A stretch of DNA of 64,000 nt from Boseongicola sp. (GCA_014075275.1 CP046179.1:2365932-2429931); one strand, 5' to 3'; shown: positions 26,863 through 36,194, numbered from the stretch's first letter. Numbers and translations are program-made. The notes: generated by a model not told the origin, from the sequence alone.

Positions 26863-27018
26863 ACGCACATAGGCGAGACCGCTGAGCCAATAGTATACTT
26901 GCATTCAGTCATTCAAGGTTGCTGGTGTGCAGCAAATACACGCTCGAAATCCACTAAATTGAATGGGCTGACCGGAGTCACGCTTCAATTCTAGGTGCGC
27001 ATTAAATCGTCAAACTCT

Positions 27019-28071
27019 TTAAGCGGGCATATTTTCCTTGATATAGATATCGATGCGAATGCGTTCCTGGGCCGGATTATATGGCGCGCTGTCGGCGGTG
27101 GCTCTTAGCAGCCTTGCACATGAGCGAACCAGATGCCCGCTGTCCTGGTTAATAACCGCATCGAAATACCCATCCCGCAGCGCGGACTTACTCAACGGAG
27201 TCAGCTCGTGGCCAATTACGACAACCTCGTGCGCAGCTTCTCGGTCTTTTAGATATCTTATCAAACCTTCATTGCCTGCGGCGCTTGAGTATATGCCACA
27301 AATATTAGGATGGTTTTCAAAAACCTTTGGCAAAAGTGAATATATCAGCTCTGGGTCATCGCGGCCTTCAAAAGAGGCAACCACTTCGAGACCCTGGAAA
27401 TGTTCGTTGATGACCAGATCAAATCCTTGGCGGCGTTCCAAGTGATCGCGCGCAAATCTGGAGCCGGTAATGAAGAGAATCTTACCGGACCGACGAATGA
27501 AACGCCCCATCAGCTGCGCAGCTGTACGACCTGCGGAAACGTTATCGATCCCGACGAAATGGTCGCGCTCGGATGATGGGAGGTCCGACACCAATGTTAC
27601 CACAGCAACGCCCTTGTCCCGCAAACGCTTTATGGCATCGCGAACCGATGGTGTCTCGGGGCTGAATATAGCAACGCCATCGGTGTCTCGCGGATTGACC
27701 CGGTCAAGGACTGCAACAAAATCCTGCGCATCAAATGGTGTCGCAAGTACGAGCGATAGCTCGGTTCGATCATTTGATAACTTTTTGGCCTGTTCATCAA
27801 TCTGATCCCGCAGGGCGAGCACAAATTCATTGTCGGTGTCAGGTAAGACAAACAGCAAGTTGTAGATACGCCTGCGCGCAAGATTGGCGGCAGCGGTATC
27901 ACGAATGTACCCAAGTTCCGCGATGGCGACCTGAACCTTCTTGATCGTCACCGACCGCACGCCAGGTCGTTCGTTAAGCACGCGATCAACTGTGGCTAGG
28001 CTCACGCCAGCCACCCGGGCAATATCGTTAACCGTTGGCTTCCCGACGGCGTTGTGAAGCGGTTTGCTCAG
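27019..28071 (-). CDS. LacI-family regulator, apparently with CTG start
   Basis: About 350 residues. The DNA-binding head needs the in-frame stretch PTVNDIARVAGVSLATVDRVLN, but no ATG, GTG or TTG precedes it in frame before the upstream stop. The first usable codon is CTG at 28069-28071, two bases after the stop of the kinase gene. A GTG at 28014 would delete half of the helix-turn-helix. The rest is a periplasmic-binding-like sugar domain (SGKILFITGSRFARD, CGIYSSAAGNEG). As last gene of the transporter/kinase operon it is probably a local repressor responding to the transported sugar or polyol. The CTG start, translational coupling or a mutated start are all possible. Confidence 0.82.
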   Translation of the reverse strand: MSKPLHNAVGKPTVNDIARVAGVSLATVDRVLNERPGVRSVTIKKVQVAIAELGYIRDTAAANLARRRIYNLLFVLPDTDNEFVLALRDQIDEQAKKLSNDRTELSLVLATPFDAQDFVAVLDRVNPRDTDGVAIFSPETPSVRDAIKRLRDKGVAVVTLVSDLPSSERDHFVGIDNVSAGRTAAQLMGRFIRRSGKILFITGSRFARDHLERRQGFDLVINEHFQGLEVVASFEGRDDPELIYSLLPKVFENHPNICGIYSSAAGNEGLIRYLKDREAAHEVVVIGHELTPLSKSALRDGYFDAVINQDSGHLVRSCARLLRATADSAPYNPAQERIRIDIYIKENMPA

Positions 28072-28072
28072 T

Positions 28073-29692
28073 TTAAGTCACCATTTCTTTCGCGAGAGCT
28101 TCGAAGAGTAGTGCTACGGCCTCAGCACCAGGGTCGTTGTGACCTTTTAGGTTTTCTTCCGGCACGTATGCGGCACGGCCAGCTTTTGCGCGGTGAATGG
28201 ATGCCGTACTATCGGCACCGGTGCGGGCGGCACTTGCAGCGGCGGCAATGCCATTTGGCATGGCTTCAAGTGCGGGCGACAATGCATCAATCATTGTTCG
28301 GTCACCAACGCTTGCACCTCCTACTTCGCTCACTCGCTTCAATCCATCGACCAACGCCTTTTGTACGGATGCACCATTTGCGCAGGCGTCGCCGGCGGCA
28401 TTGAAGTAAATTGCAAGAATGACGCCGGACGACCCACCCATTGTTTGGCTTAGTTCGTTGCCCAGCGCCGGGAATAGTTGCGTCAGATCGGCCAGCGGCA
28501 TTCTAGCTAGGCTGGATTTCAGTGCGCGCGCCGCAGTGGCCAGCGTACTTCCAGTGTCACCGTCGCCGGATTTGGCGTCTAATTGGTTCAAGCGCCCTTC
28601 GGCCGATACCAAAAGGTCGGCGACATTCTCAATGATTTCGCGTGTTTTGTCGTTCCTCGATGGGATGGGCTCAATAGGGGTTAAGCCATCCGGCAATCCG
28701 ACCAAAGGCGGTTCCACAATTTGGTGCAAGCCGGGCCATACTGACGATGCTACCGGCGCAGACAACGCTGCATATTCTGCAGGTGTTGCATCCATGACCG
28801 AGACTGAAAACCCATGCATATCCAGCGATGTCATCAATGGAGCCGGCCCGATGATGTGTTCCACCATTCCTGAAGCCGCCAGCGCGTGCGTCAGCACCGA
28901 CATTTCTAGGGGAGTGGTTGATCCAAGGTTGTTGACGATGGCAACGATATTTCCGCCAAAATGGCCTTTGAGCTTCTCAACGACTGTTCCCATTGCATTC
29001 ATTGCGGTGGAAAAATCGACCTGTTCCACACCGGGTTCGCCATGGATTCCGAGGCCAAGCTCCGCTTTGCCCGCGCCAATCCGGTTCTCTTTGCTAGACC
29101 CTGGAACTGTACAGGTGTCCAAGCTCATGCCGATGGACGCTACTTTGCCAATTACGGCTTGCGCCGCCTCTGCCACCACCCGCAAATCGGCGCCATCTTC
29201 GGCCAGAGCACCAGCGATTTTATGAACGAAGAGAGTGCCCGCCACGCCACGCGGCTGTGGAAGATCCGGGAGCGCTATGTCGTCGTCGACAACGACCATC
29301 TCGACCTTGCGCCCCAAAGCACGTGCCCGTTCGGCAGCTAGACCGAAATTGAGTCGATCGCCCGTGTAGTTCTTGACGATCAATAAACAGCCCGCTTCAC
29401 CCGTCACAGCCAGAATGCCAGCCAGAACCGCTTCGACTGACGGAGAAGCAAAAACCTCGCCGCAAACCGCTGCTGTCAGCATGCCTTTTCCAACAAAACC
29501 GGCGTGAGCAGGTTCGTGCCCGGAGCCACCGCCTGAAACCAATGCAACTTTCGATTTGTCCCAGTCTGAACGGAAGACCACCTTGATATGCGGGTAGCCA
29601 TCTAAACGAGACAGCGTTCCACCAGCTGCAGCGAGGACGCCATCAAGTGCTTCTGTGACCAAGTCTTCCTTGGCATTGATAAATTGAGCCAT
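28073..29692 (-). CDS. dihydroxyacetone-type kinase (DhaK-DhaL fusion)
   Basis: A 539-residue ATP-dependent kinase. The DhaK part (about 1-335) has the GGGSGHEPAHAG loop at 54-65 and the substrate-binding His217 in LGIHGEPG. The DhaL part (about 345-539) has the nucleotide site DAKSGDGDTGSTL at 372-384. It phosphorylates dihydroxyacetone or related ketoses such as glyceraldehyde or erythrulose. It is followed by a LacI gene and preceded, 12 bp upstream, by two ABC ATPases of a transporter, so the transported compound is presumably converted to a triose- or tetrulose-type ketose, or is one already. Confidence 0.9.
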   Translation of the reverse strand: MAQFINAKEDLVTEALDGVLAAAGGTLSRLDGYPHIKVVFRSDWDKSKVALVSGGGSGHEPAHAGFVGKGMLTAAVCGEVFASPSVEAVLAGILAVTGEAGCLLIVKNYTGDRLNFGLAAERARALGRKVEMVVVDDDIALPDLPQPRGVAGTLFVHKIAGALAEDGADLRVVAEAAQAVIGKVASIGMSLDTCTVPGSSKENRIGAGKAELGLGIHGEPGVEQVDFSTAMNAMGTVVEKLKGHFGGNIVAIVNNLGSTTPLEMSVLTHALAASGMVEHIIGPAPLMTSLDMHGFSVSVMDATPAEYAALSAPVASSVWPGLHQIVEPPLVGLPDGLTPIEPIPSRNDKTREIIENVADLLVSAEGRLNQLDAKSGDGDTGSTLATAARALKSSLARMPLADLTQLFPALGNELSQTMGGSSGVILAIYFNAAGDACANGASVQKALVDGLKRVSEVGGASVGDRTMIDALSPALEAMPNGIAAAASAARTGADSTASIHRAKAGRAAYVPEENLKGHNDPGAEAVALLFEALAKEMVT

Positions 29693-29704
29693 TGTGTTCC
29701 TCCT

Positions 29705-30697
29705 CTAATTGACCCGGATGCCCGTACTGTCGAAATACAGCGGGTTTTGCGGGCTAATTTTAATGGTGCCATTGTTTGCGTAATCTTGATGTGGATCACT
29801 TAGCGTCGTGATTGAGTGCCCACGGACTTCGAGGTGCAGACGCGTCTGATCTCCTAGATGCTCTGAGCGCAGCACAGTGGCTTCGACTCCATCGCCCTGC
29901 CGGATGTTTTCAGGACGAAGCCCGATTTGATCGCCCTTGTGGTTTCCTGGGAAAATGGAGGCAGGCAGAATATTGATGCGCGGCAGACCAAGGCGGCTGG
30001 CCACGTAAACGCTCGTTGGATCTTCGTAGATTTCCTTGGGTGTGCCGTACTGAACGAGTTGTCCCTCTTCCAGGACTCCGATGTGTGTTGCCATTGTCAT
30101 CGCCTCGATTTGATCGTGGGTGACATAAAGCAGAGTGGATCCAAGGTCGGCGTGAATTCGTTTGAGCTCAACGCGAAGGTCAGCGCGGAGTTTTGCGTCC
30201 AGAGAGCTGAGAGGTTCGTCCATCAGATAAATGGAGGGGTCACGCACCAACGCGCGGCCTATGGAAACGCGTTGCATCTCACCGCCGGATAACTCAGTTG
30301 CCTTGTTGTCCAGCTTGTGCGGGATCTGCAGAACTTCGGCTATTTTTGTCACTTTTTCTGCGGCTTCAGATTCTGGTGTCTTCAGGATGGGAGAGCGCAA
30401 TGGGAACGCAAGATTGTCGCGGACGGTCAGATGCGGGTAGAGCGAGTATTGTTGAAAGACCATCGCGACGTCGCGTTGGGCGGGCGTATAATGTGCAACA
30501 TCATGACCACCAATATGGATACTTCCCTGATCGAGGCTTTCTAAGCCTGAGATCAGACGTAGTGTGGTTGTTTTACCAGCGCCAGTTGGTCCCAAAAGAA
30601 CGACGAACGCGCCATCCTCGATTGTCATCGTGATGTCTTTGACGGCCTGCGTCTTACCAAAAACCTTGGACACATTGTTGAGCGAAACTTCAGCCAT
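29705..30697 (-). CDS. ABC transporter ATPase (sugar/polyol type)
   Basis: A 330-residue ATPase of the UgpC/MalK class. It has Walker A GPTGAGKTT at 36-44, a signature LSGGEMQRVSIGRA, Walker B LMDEPLSSLD and the D-loop, followed by a C-terminal beta domain with GLRPENI. Its start overlaps the end of the next upstream ATPase by eight bases. It forms, together with that ATPase, a heterodimeric motor. Two separate ATPases plus two permeases are also found in the rhizobial glycerol transporter. Confidence 0.92.
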   Translation of the reverse strand: MAEVSLNNVSKVFGKTQAVKDITMTIEDGAFVVLLGPTGAGKTTTLRLISGLESLDQGSIHIGGHDVAHYTPAQRDVAMVFQQYSLYPHLTVRDNLAFPLRSPILKTPESEAAEKVTKIAEVLQIPHKLDNKATELSGGEMQRVSIGRALVRDPSIYLMDEPLSSLDAKLRADLRVELKRIHADLGSTLLYVTHDQIEAMTMATHIGVLEEGQLVQYGTPKEIYEDPTSVYVASRLGLPRINILPASIFPGNHKGDQIGLRPENIRQGDGVEATVLRSEHLGDQTRLHLEVRGHSITTLSDPHQDYANNGTIKISPQNPLYFDSTGIRVN

Positions 30698-31784
30698 GTA
30701 GCACGCCTTCGTTCAGTTCGGATTTCAAAGCCCGCCCGGATTGGCGGTCAAACAAAGTTACTGTTTCAGCGTTGAACGTTAGGCCAACAGGCTCGCCGGT
30801 TTTGGCAGTCTGTTGGGCTGAAATTCGGGCCTTAACCTCGCCACCGGCGGTGTCCAGCGTCACGATTTGCGTCGTTCCGAGGTATTCCGTTGCCAGAACT
30901 TTGGCACGAAACGGGGCTGTGTCTGAAAGTGCGATGTGCTCTGGCCGAACCCCAAACGCCATGTCGCCTTCGAAGGGTTCACGGGTTTGAGGAACACCAA
31001 AGGTCGCGTCATGCATATTGATATCCTTGGTGCCGCTTCCAACTTTGCCGTTAAACTTCAGGAAGTTCATTGAAGGCGACCCGATAAAATCCGCCACGAA
31101 CATGGTTGCAGGTTTGTCGTAGATTTCCTGTGGAGTTCCAAATTGCTCAACAACGGCATTATTCATGACCACGATTTTGTCACCCATTTGCATGGCTTCG
31201 AGTTGGTCATGAGTTACGTAGACTGTTGTTGCGCCCATACGGTCGTGCAACGCCCGTAGCTCTTCGGCCATGTGTTCGCGAAACTCGGCGTCCAAGGCGC
31301 CAAGCGGTTCGTCCATCATAAAGGCCTTTGGTTCGCGGACTATGGCACGCCCCAAGGCGACACGCTGGCGATCGCCTCCGGAAAGCCCGCCAACGGGACG
31401 ATCCAGAATGCCCTCAATTCCCAGAATTTTCGCCACCTCAGCTACTTTCGCCTTTACGGCGCTGCGCGACATGCCCTGGCTGACCAAGGGATAACTAATA
31501 TTTTTGCGAACATTCATGTGCGGATAAAGAGCAAACATCTGGAAAACAAAGGCAATATCACGTTCAGATGGAGGCCGCTGCGAGATCTCTTCACCGTCCA
31601 GAAGTATCTCGCCCGACGTGGGTAACTCTAACCCGGCGATCATGCGAAGCGTCGTGGTCTTTCCACAACCCGACGGACCAAGAAGCATAAAGAACTCTCC
31701 ATCTTCGATGGTAAACGAGCTCTCGCGGACTGCGGTGAAGTCACCGAACTGCTTTTTGAGATTTTTGATGACGATTTGCGCCAT
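30690..31784 (-). CDS. ABC transporter ATPase (sugar/polyol type)
   Basis: A 364-residue ATPase with Walker A GPSGCGKTT at 36-44, signature LSGGDRQRVALGRA, Walker B MMDEPLGALD and a C-terminal regulatory domain containing FGVRPEHIALS. The ATG at 31784 is used; longer in-frame sequence upstream overlaps the small membrane gene and is not protein-like. The gene pairs with the ATPase at 29705. The two are clearly different (about one third of positions seem shared outside the motifs, by eye). Confidence 0.92.
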   Translation of the reverse strand: MAQIVIKNLKKQFGDFTAVRESSFTIEDGEFFMLLGPSGCGKTTTLRMIAGLELPTSGEILLDGEEISQRPPSERDIAFVFQMFALYPHMNVRKNISYPLVSQGMSRSAVKAKVAEVAKILGIEGILDRPVGGLSGGDRQRVALGRAIVREPKAFMMDEPLGALDAEFREHMAEELRALHDRMGATTVYVTHDQLEAMQMGDKIVVMNNAVVEQFGTPQEIYDKPATMFVADFIGSPSMNFLKFNGKVGSGTKDINMHDATFGVPQTREPFEGDMAFGVRPEHIALSDTAPFRAKVLATEYLGTTQIVTLDTAGGEVKARISAQQTAKTGEPVGLTFNAETVTLFDRQSGRALKSELNEGVLHG

Positions 31785-31792
31785 TCTAACGC

Positions 31793-31981
31793 TTACTCCG
31801 GAAAGTGGCTGACGATGATGAACATCACCGTGCCAACCAATGTTGTGATGAAGGAATAGGTGAAAGCCCAGATCACGAAGGGCTGCATCAGCATGAAAAC
31901 ACCAAGTGCAATGATAATGGTCGCCAGCATTTCCCAGGGACCCCGACGAAACCTCAGTAGACCATTGAAGAAGTTGCTCAT
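31793..31981 (-). CDS. small membrane protein of ABC operon
   Basis: A 62-residue protein with two hydrophobic helices (about residues 17-40 and 42-58) and a basic start (LLRFRRGPWE). It overlaps the permease gene at 31978-31981 by four bases and precedes the ATPase by 8 bp. A small membrane protein in this place is known in the GlpSTPQUV glycerol transporter of Rhizobium, which supports a polyol-type substrate. I cannot assign it to a named family with certainty. Confidence 0.75.
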   Translation of the reverse strand: MSNFFNGLLRFRRGPWEMLATIIIALGVFMLMQPFVIWAFTYSFITTLVGTVMFIIVSHFPE

Positions 31982-32940
31982 TTGCGGACCGCTCCAAAAG
32001 TAATGCCGCGCAGAAGGTGTTTGCGAAGCATGATGGTGAAGATCATGACCGGAAGCAGGAAGATCGTTGCGCCAGCAGCAACCGCAGGCCAGTCAAGCCC
32101 CCCGACGCCGATAATGGTCGGAATGAATGGTGGCGCTGTCTGGGCTGTTGCCGAAGTCAGCAGCACCGCAAAGGCGTATTCGTTCCAAGCAAATATCAAG
32201 CAGAAGATTGCGGTCGAAGCGATGCCGGTTGCGGCCTGCGGTAACACGACCTTGTAGAATGCCTGAAACCGAGTGTAGCCGTCGATAAGAGCTGCTTCTT
32301 CGTATTCGCGTGGAATTTCGTCAATGAAGCCTTTGAGCAACCAGACGGCCAGCGAAATGTTAACTGCTGTATAGAGAAGGATCATGCCCAGATGCGTGTC
32401 CGATAAGCCCAGATTCCGGTACATCAGGAATATTGGGATCGCCACAGCGATAGGGGGCATCATCCGCGTTGACAGGATGAAGAATAACAGGTCGTCAGCC
32501 AGTGGGATTTTGAAGCGGCTAAAGGCATAAGCTGCCAATGTGCCCAGGAAGACGCTAAGAAACGTCGACCCAAAGCCGATAATCACCGAGTTCATGAACC
32601 GCTCGCCAAATTTCGACGGCCCAACAATAACCATGTCGTATTTGCGGACGATCTCATCGGCCCAATTCTCAGGCGGGTTTTCCGCAAGGAAGTCCTGTGT
32701 CTGTCGAGTGCGGGTTGTAAATAGATTTACATAACCCTCCAGTGTCGGCTGGAATCCGGCATCGGTTTCGCTGCCAATTAGATACTTTGGCGGATAGCTT
32801 ATCGCGTCGGACGGGCTTTTGAAGCCGGTAAGACCGATCCAGACAAGTGGGATCATTGTGATCAGCGCGTAGAAGATGACCAGAGTGCCGGCAAACCACT
32901 TGGTCCGCTTTGATGGTTCGGTGATGGAAAAGCTGCTCAT
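31978..32940 (-). CDS. ABC transporter permease (MalG type)
   Basis: A 320-residue inner-membrane permease with six predicted helices. The EAA loop motif appears as EYEEAALIDGYTRFQAFYKVVLP (about residue 210, here with the EAALIDG core). It overlaps both neighbours by four bases, so the genes are translationally coupled. It belongs to the binding-protein-dependent transporter for an unidentified sugar or polyol. Confidence 0.92.
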   Translation of the reverse strand: MSSFSITEPSKRTKWFAGTLVIFYALITMIPLVWIGLTGFKSPSDAISYPPKYLIGSETDAGFQPTLEGYVNLFTTRTRQTQDFLAENPPENWADEIVRKYDMVIVGPSKFGERFMNSVIIGFGSTFLSVFLGTLAAYAFSRFKIPLADDLLFFILSTRMMPPIAVAIPIFLMYRNLGLSDTHLGMILLYTAVNISLAVWLLKGFIDEIPREYEEAALIDGYTRFQAFYKVVLPQAATGIASTAIFCLIFAWNEYAFAVLLTSATAQTAPPFIPTIIGVGGLDWPAVAAGATIFLLPVMIFTIMLRKHLLRGITFGAVRK

Positions 32941-33884
32941 CTTTCTTTCACCTTGTTCAATGCTTTTACGTAGATGCTAGCCAGACCAAATACTGTGACG
33001 AAAAGGATGATTGCGTAGGCCGAGGCGTAACCAGTTCGCCACTTTTCAAATGCCTCGCGTTTGAGGTTGATCGACGTCAGCTCTGTCACGGAACCCGGAC
33101 CCCCACCGGTCAGCTGCACAACCAGATCGAACATCTTGAAATTCTCGATCCCGCGGAAAAGTACTGCCAACATCAGGAAAGGCAGAACCATGGGCACCGT
33201 GATCGTGAAGAACTGCCGTAACTTGGATGCGCGATCAACTTCGGCTGCCTCGTAGATGTAGTCTGGAATACTTCGAAGCCCAGCAAGACAGATTAGCATC
33301 ACGAATGGTGTCCACATCCAGGTGTCAACAATAACGATAGACCATGGCGCCAAGTCCACGCTTCCGAGCATCTCAAAGCTGGAGGCCTCTTTCCCGGTTA
33401 TGAAGCCGACGATGTAGTTAAAGAGGCCTATTTGCGGTTGATACAGGAATTTCCAAAAGTTCCCAACGACAGCTGGAGACAGCATCATTGGCAACACGAT
33501 GATCGTCGTCCAAAGATCATTGCCTTTGAATTTCTTGTTAATGAGCCAAGCCAGAGTGAAACCGATCAGCACCTGGAAAAAGATTGTCCAAAACAAGAAA
33601 TGTGCTGTGGCTTGCATATTCAGCCAAATGTCGCTGTCCGTTAGAATGCGCTCATAGTTGCGAAAACCAATAAACTCAGGCTCGCGATTGATGCGATTTG
33701 CTTTGTAGTTCGTGAAGCTCAATCTGATCGTCCAGATCAGCGGAAATATGTTGATCGCAAGCAGAAGGAAAATCGTTGGGCCGACAAAGATCCAGGCGAT
33801 TGCCCGATCGGATAGTCCCTTGATTTTGCGCGCAACTGGTGCGGGCGTTGCCCCGGCAACGCGATCTATTGTCCGGTCAGACAT
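32937..33884 (-). CDS. ABC transporter permease (MalF type)
   Basis: A 315-residue permease with six membrane helices. The coupling-helix EAA motif is YEAAEVDRASKLRQFFTITVP-like (about residue 215). It starts 98 bp after the binding protein stop and overlaps the second permease by four bases. Together they form the heterodimeric channel. Confidence 0.92.
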   Translation of the reverse strand: MSDRTIDRVAGATPAPVARKIKGLSDRAIAWIFVGPTIFLLLAINIFPLIWTIRLSFTNYKANRINREPEFIGFRNYERILTDSDIWLNMQATAHFLFWTIFFQVLIGFTLAWLINKKFKGNDLWTTIIVLPMMLSPAVVGNFWKFLYQPQIGLFNYIVGFITGKEASSFEMLGSVDLAPWSIVIVDTWMWTPFVMLICLAGLRSIPDYIYEAAEVDRASKLRQFFTITVPMVLPFLMLAVLFRGIENFKMFDLVVQLTGGGPGSVTELTSINLKREAFEKWRTGYASAYAIILFVTVFGLASIYVKALNKVKER

Positions 33885-33982
33885 GTGCTTGGCCTGTTAA
33901 TTGGTTTGTCGCTCCGGGACCGAGGACGACCCCGGAGCCATTGTTTGCTCGGCGCAAAGTTTGTGCGCCGAGCGGAGAGAGC

Positions 33983-35302
33983 CTAGAGCTTACCTTCGTC
34001 TTCGAAGACCTCAGTCCAATCCTCGATCAGCTTGTCTAACGCTTCCTTGGCAGTGCCCTGGTCGGCAACTACGTAGTCGTGAACGCGTTTTTGCATAGCC
34101 AGCAGCAGTTCCGCATATGCGGGTTCTTGCCAAAAGTCCTGCACGCCTGCCATGGCATCAAGGAAGTCGCCGGCAAATGGCTGGCTGGCCACAAACCCAG
34201 GGTCATTCAGCACCGAATTGTGTGCCGAGTAACCGCCAAGCTCCCACCATTTTGCCTGAACTCCAGGATCTGAGAACCACTTGATGTATTCAAGAGCTGC
34301 ATCCTGCTTTTCGGAATAGGCGATAACCGAGATGCCCTGTCCGCCCAGCGTCGAACCAGCCTGGTTCTGAGGTGGGTTCACAAAGAAGTCGATCTTGTCG
34401 CCACCAGTGGTTGGATCAGCATATAGACCTGGGAAGAACGCGAACCAGTTCATCGCCATGGCGACCTGACCTGACTTAAACGCGTCAAGAGATTCACCCA
34501 TGTAAGAGTTGGTGTATCCCGGCGGCGTCGCTGTCTCGTAGAACTCTTTGTAGAATTCAAGCGCTTCCACAGCCTCGGGAGAATTCACAGCTCCTTCCAT
34601 ATCGTAGGACCCAGGTGTGTTCTCGTATTTGAAACCCCAAGGATATAACGCTCCGGTAACACCCATGGTTATGCCTTCAGAACCACGTTCGGTGAAAATA
34701 GCGGCGCCATAGACGGTCTTGCCGTCAATCTCGCGCTCTTGAAAAAACTGCGCGATCTGGAGAAGCTCTTTTTGTGACTGAGGCTCAGCTAGGTCTTGAC
34801 CAGTTGCAGCTTTGTAGGCTGCTTTTATGTCTTCGCGTCCAAACCAGTCTTTCCTATAAAACCAGCCATTTGCGTCACCCATAGCGGGCAGCGCGTAATA
34901 ATTTGGCGAGCCTTTCGGCCAAGTCGAATAGGCATAAACTGTCGCTGGTGCGAAGTCGTCCATAGAGATGCCTTCGTTATCGAAGAAATCATTCAACTTG
35001 ACATAATGCCCGTTCTCGGCGCCACCGCCGATCCACTGGCTGTCTCCGATTAGCAAGTCGCAAAGTTTACCGCCCGAGTTCAACTCGTTCAGCATACGGT
35101 CTGCGAAGTTTGGCCAAGGCACAAACTCGAAGTTCATGTTGTGGCCCGACTGAGCTTCGAACTCTTTGGACAGCTCAACTAGTGCGTTCGCCGGATCCCA
35201 AGCGGCCCAGCAAAGCGTCAGATCTTCGGCCTGAGCACTTGAAGCTGCTCCTGTGGCAGCAATTGCAATCGCGCTGGCTGCGGCCAGTCTCGAATATGAC
35301 AT
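33983..35302 (-). CDS. periplasmic solute-binding protein of ABC transporter (family 1)
   Basis: A 439-residue protein with a signal peptide (about residues 1-25, cleaved after Ala-Gln-Ala), then an extracellular solute-binding family 1 fold. Typical marks are LTLCWAAWDPANALVELSKEF near the mature N-terminus and the aromatic-rich pocket (GDANGWFYRKDWFG, MAMNWFAFFPG). It is the first gene of the six-gene transporter part. The large 98-bp gap to the permease may hold a stem-loop that lowers downstream expression; GC-rich inverted sequence (CGGGACCGAGGACGACCCCGG) is visible at about 33915. Substrate unknown. Confidence 0.9.
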   Translation of the reverse strand: MSYSRLAAASAIAIAATGAASSAQAEDLTLCWAAWDPANALVELSKEFEAQSGHNMNFEFVPWPNFADRMLNELNSGGKLCDLLIGDSQWIGGGAENGHYVKLNDFFDNEGISMDDFAPATVYAYSTWPKGSPNYYALPAMGDANGWFYRKDWFGREDIKAAYKAATGQDLAEPQSQKELLQIAQFFQEREIDGKTVYGAAIFTERGSEGITMGVTGALYPWGFKYENTPGSYDMEGAVNSPEAVEALEFYKEFYETATPPGYTNSYMGESLDAFKSGQVAMAMNWFAFFPGLYADPTTGGDKIDFFVNPPQNQAGSTLGGQGISVIAYSEKQDAALEYIKWFSDPGVQAKWWELGGYSAHNSVLNDPGFVASQPFAGDFLDAMAGVQDFWQEPAYAELLLAMQKRVHDYVVADQGTAKEALDKLIEDWTEVFEDEGKL

Positions 35303-35366
35303 CTAATCCTCCCGTTTGTCCGCCGCGCGCATCTTAGGACGAATCGCGGCATAGCCAAATCGTATA

Positions 35367-35412
35367 TGAGTTACGCACCTCAAGTCTACCCATTTTTGAG
35401 GTGCGTAACTCA
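35367..35412. promoter_or_regulatory. 17-bp inverted repeat upstream of ABC operon
   Basis: TGAGTTACGCACCTCAA (35367-35383) and its exact complement (35396-35412) are separated by 12 bases. The pair lies 65 bp before the binding-protein start. No T-run follows, so it is not an intrinsic terminator. It could be two binding sites for a dimeric regulator or an RNA stem. The surrounding 350 bases (35303-35654) show no gene apart from these repeats. Confidence 0.8.
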
Positions 35413-35423
35413 ATTACTTATCT

Positions 35424-35446
35424 AAATTGTTTTATATCAACAATTT
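35424..35446. promoter_or_regulatory. AT-rich palindrome next to the 17-bp repeat
   Basis: AAATTGTT (35424-35431) and AACAATTT (35439-35446) flank a seven-base spacer. The palindrome is 12 bp from the larger inverted repeat and is a candidate operator for the LacI protein of this operon or for another regulator. Confidence 0.55.
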
Positions 35447-35659
35447 ACGATAGATTTGGAGAGCATGATGAGTCCCATTCCAGAACGGGCAGTGTTTGTG
35501 AGATAGGCGCCAAAAAAAAGCAATTGGCGATGGCCTAGGCCGTATTGCAAACTTTTGGAACTAAAGCTTTATTCGCTGATCGACGCAAACGCGCCAGCAC
35601 CAAAGAAGCGCAGACCTTACAAAAAGAAATCAAATTCCAACTGAGACACTACCAACCTT

Positions 35660-36150
35660 TGTGCCGAGCGGTTCGACCGGGACGCTAGCAACATCTTTTC
35701 AGTTCAGGATGAGATTGTCGGTGCATTGACCGGATGCATGCCCTGCAGAGTGCTTGAAGCCGAAGGTCGCCGGCTTTCCGCAACTGATCCCCCGCGCTTG
35801 TCATCCTATCAGGCATTCGTGCGGGCTGGATACGAATTGAAACTGCACGGCAATATCCATCAGTCGATTGCCGACTATCGCGATATTGTTGAGTCTGATC
35901 CTGCGTTGGAGCAGCCCGCCTAATCACATTTTCGCATTCGGAGCAGCCTGAGCACGCAAGTGTATTTGCCGATGCATTCGTTGACGGCACACCCGAAGGC
36001 TATTCGTATGCGGCAATTGTCTCGGCGATGCTAAGGCATCACAAACGTTTTGAAGATCGCGATCTGTGGCTGAAAGGCTTTGAGGCCGCCAATATTCCAG
36101 AGATGTGGGTCTTGCGGCAAAGCAGTCTCATGGCGTGCGACCGTTCCTAA
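35660..36150 (+). pseudogene. class III cyclase/TPR protein, C-terminal remnant
   Basis: The plus strand reads CAERFDRDASNIFSVQDEIV, then GYELKLHGNIHQSIADYRDI to a stop at 35923. This matches the segment that links the cyclase domain to the TPR array in large adenylate cyclase/TPR proteins (there usually LWAERYDR.....IFAVQDEI). The frame then shifts; a further coding-like stretch (FADAFVDGTPEGYSYAAIV, RHHKRFEDRDLWL) continues to a TAA at 36150. The cyclase catalytic domain is absent. It is a decayed fragment. Confidence 0.55.
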
Positions 36151-36194
36151 GGCGAACTATTAGATCCGGAGCATTATGTTACTCGGGATTCCGA

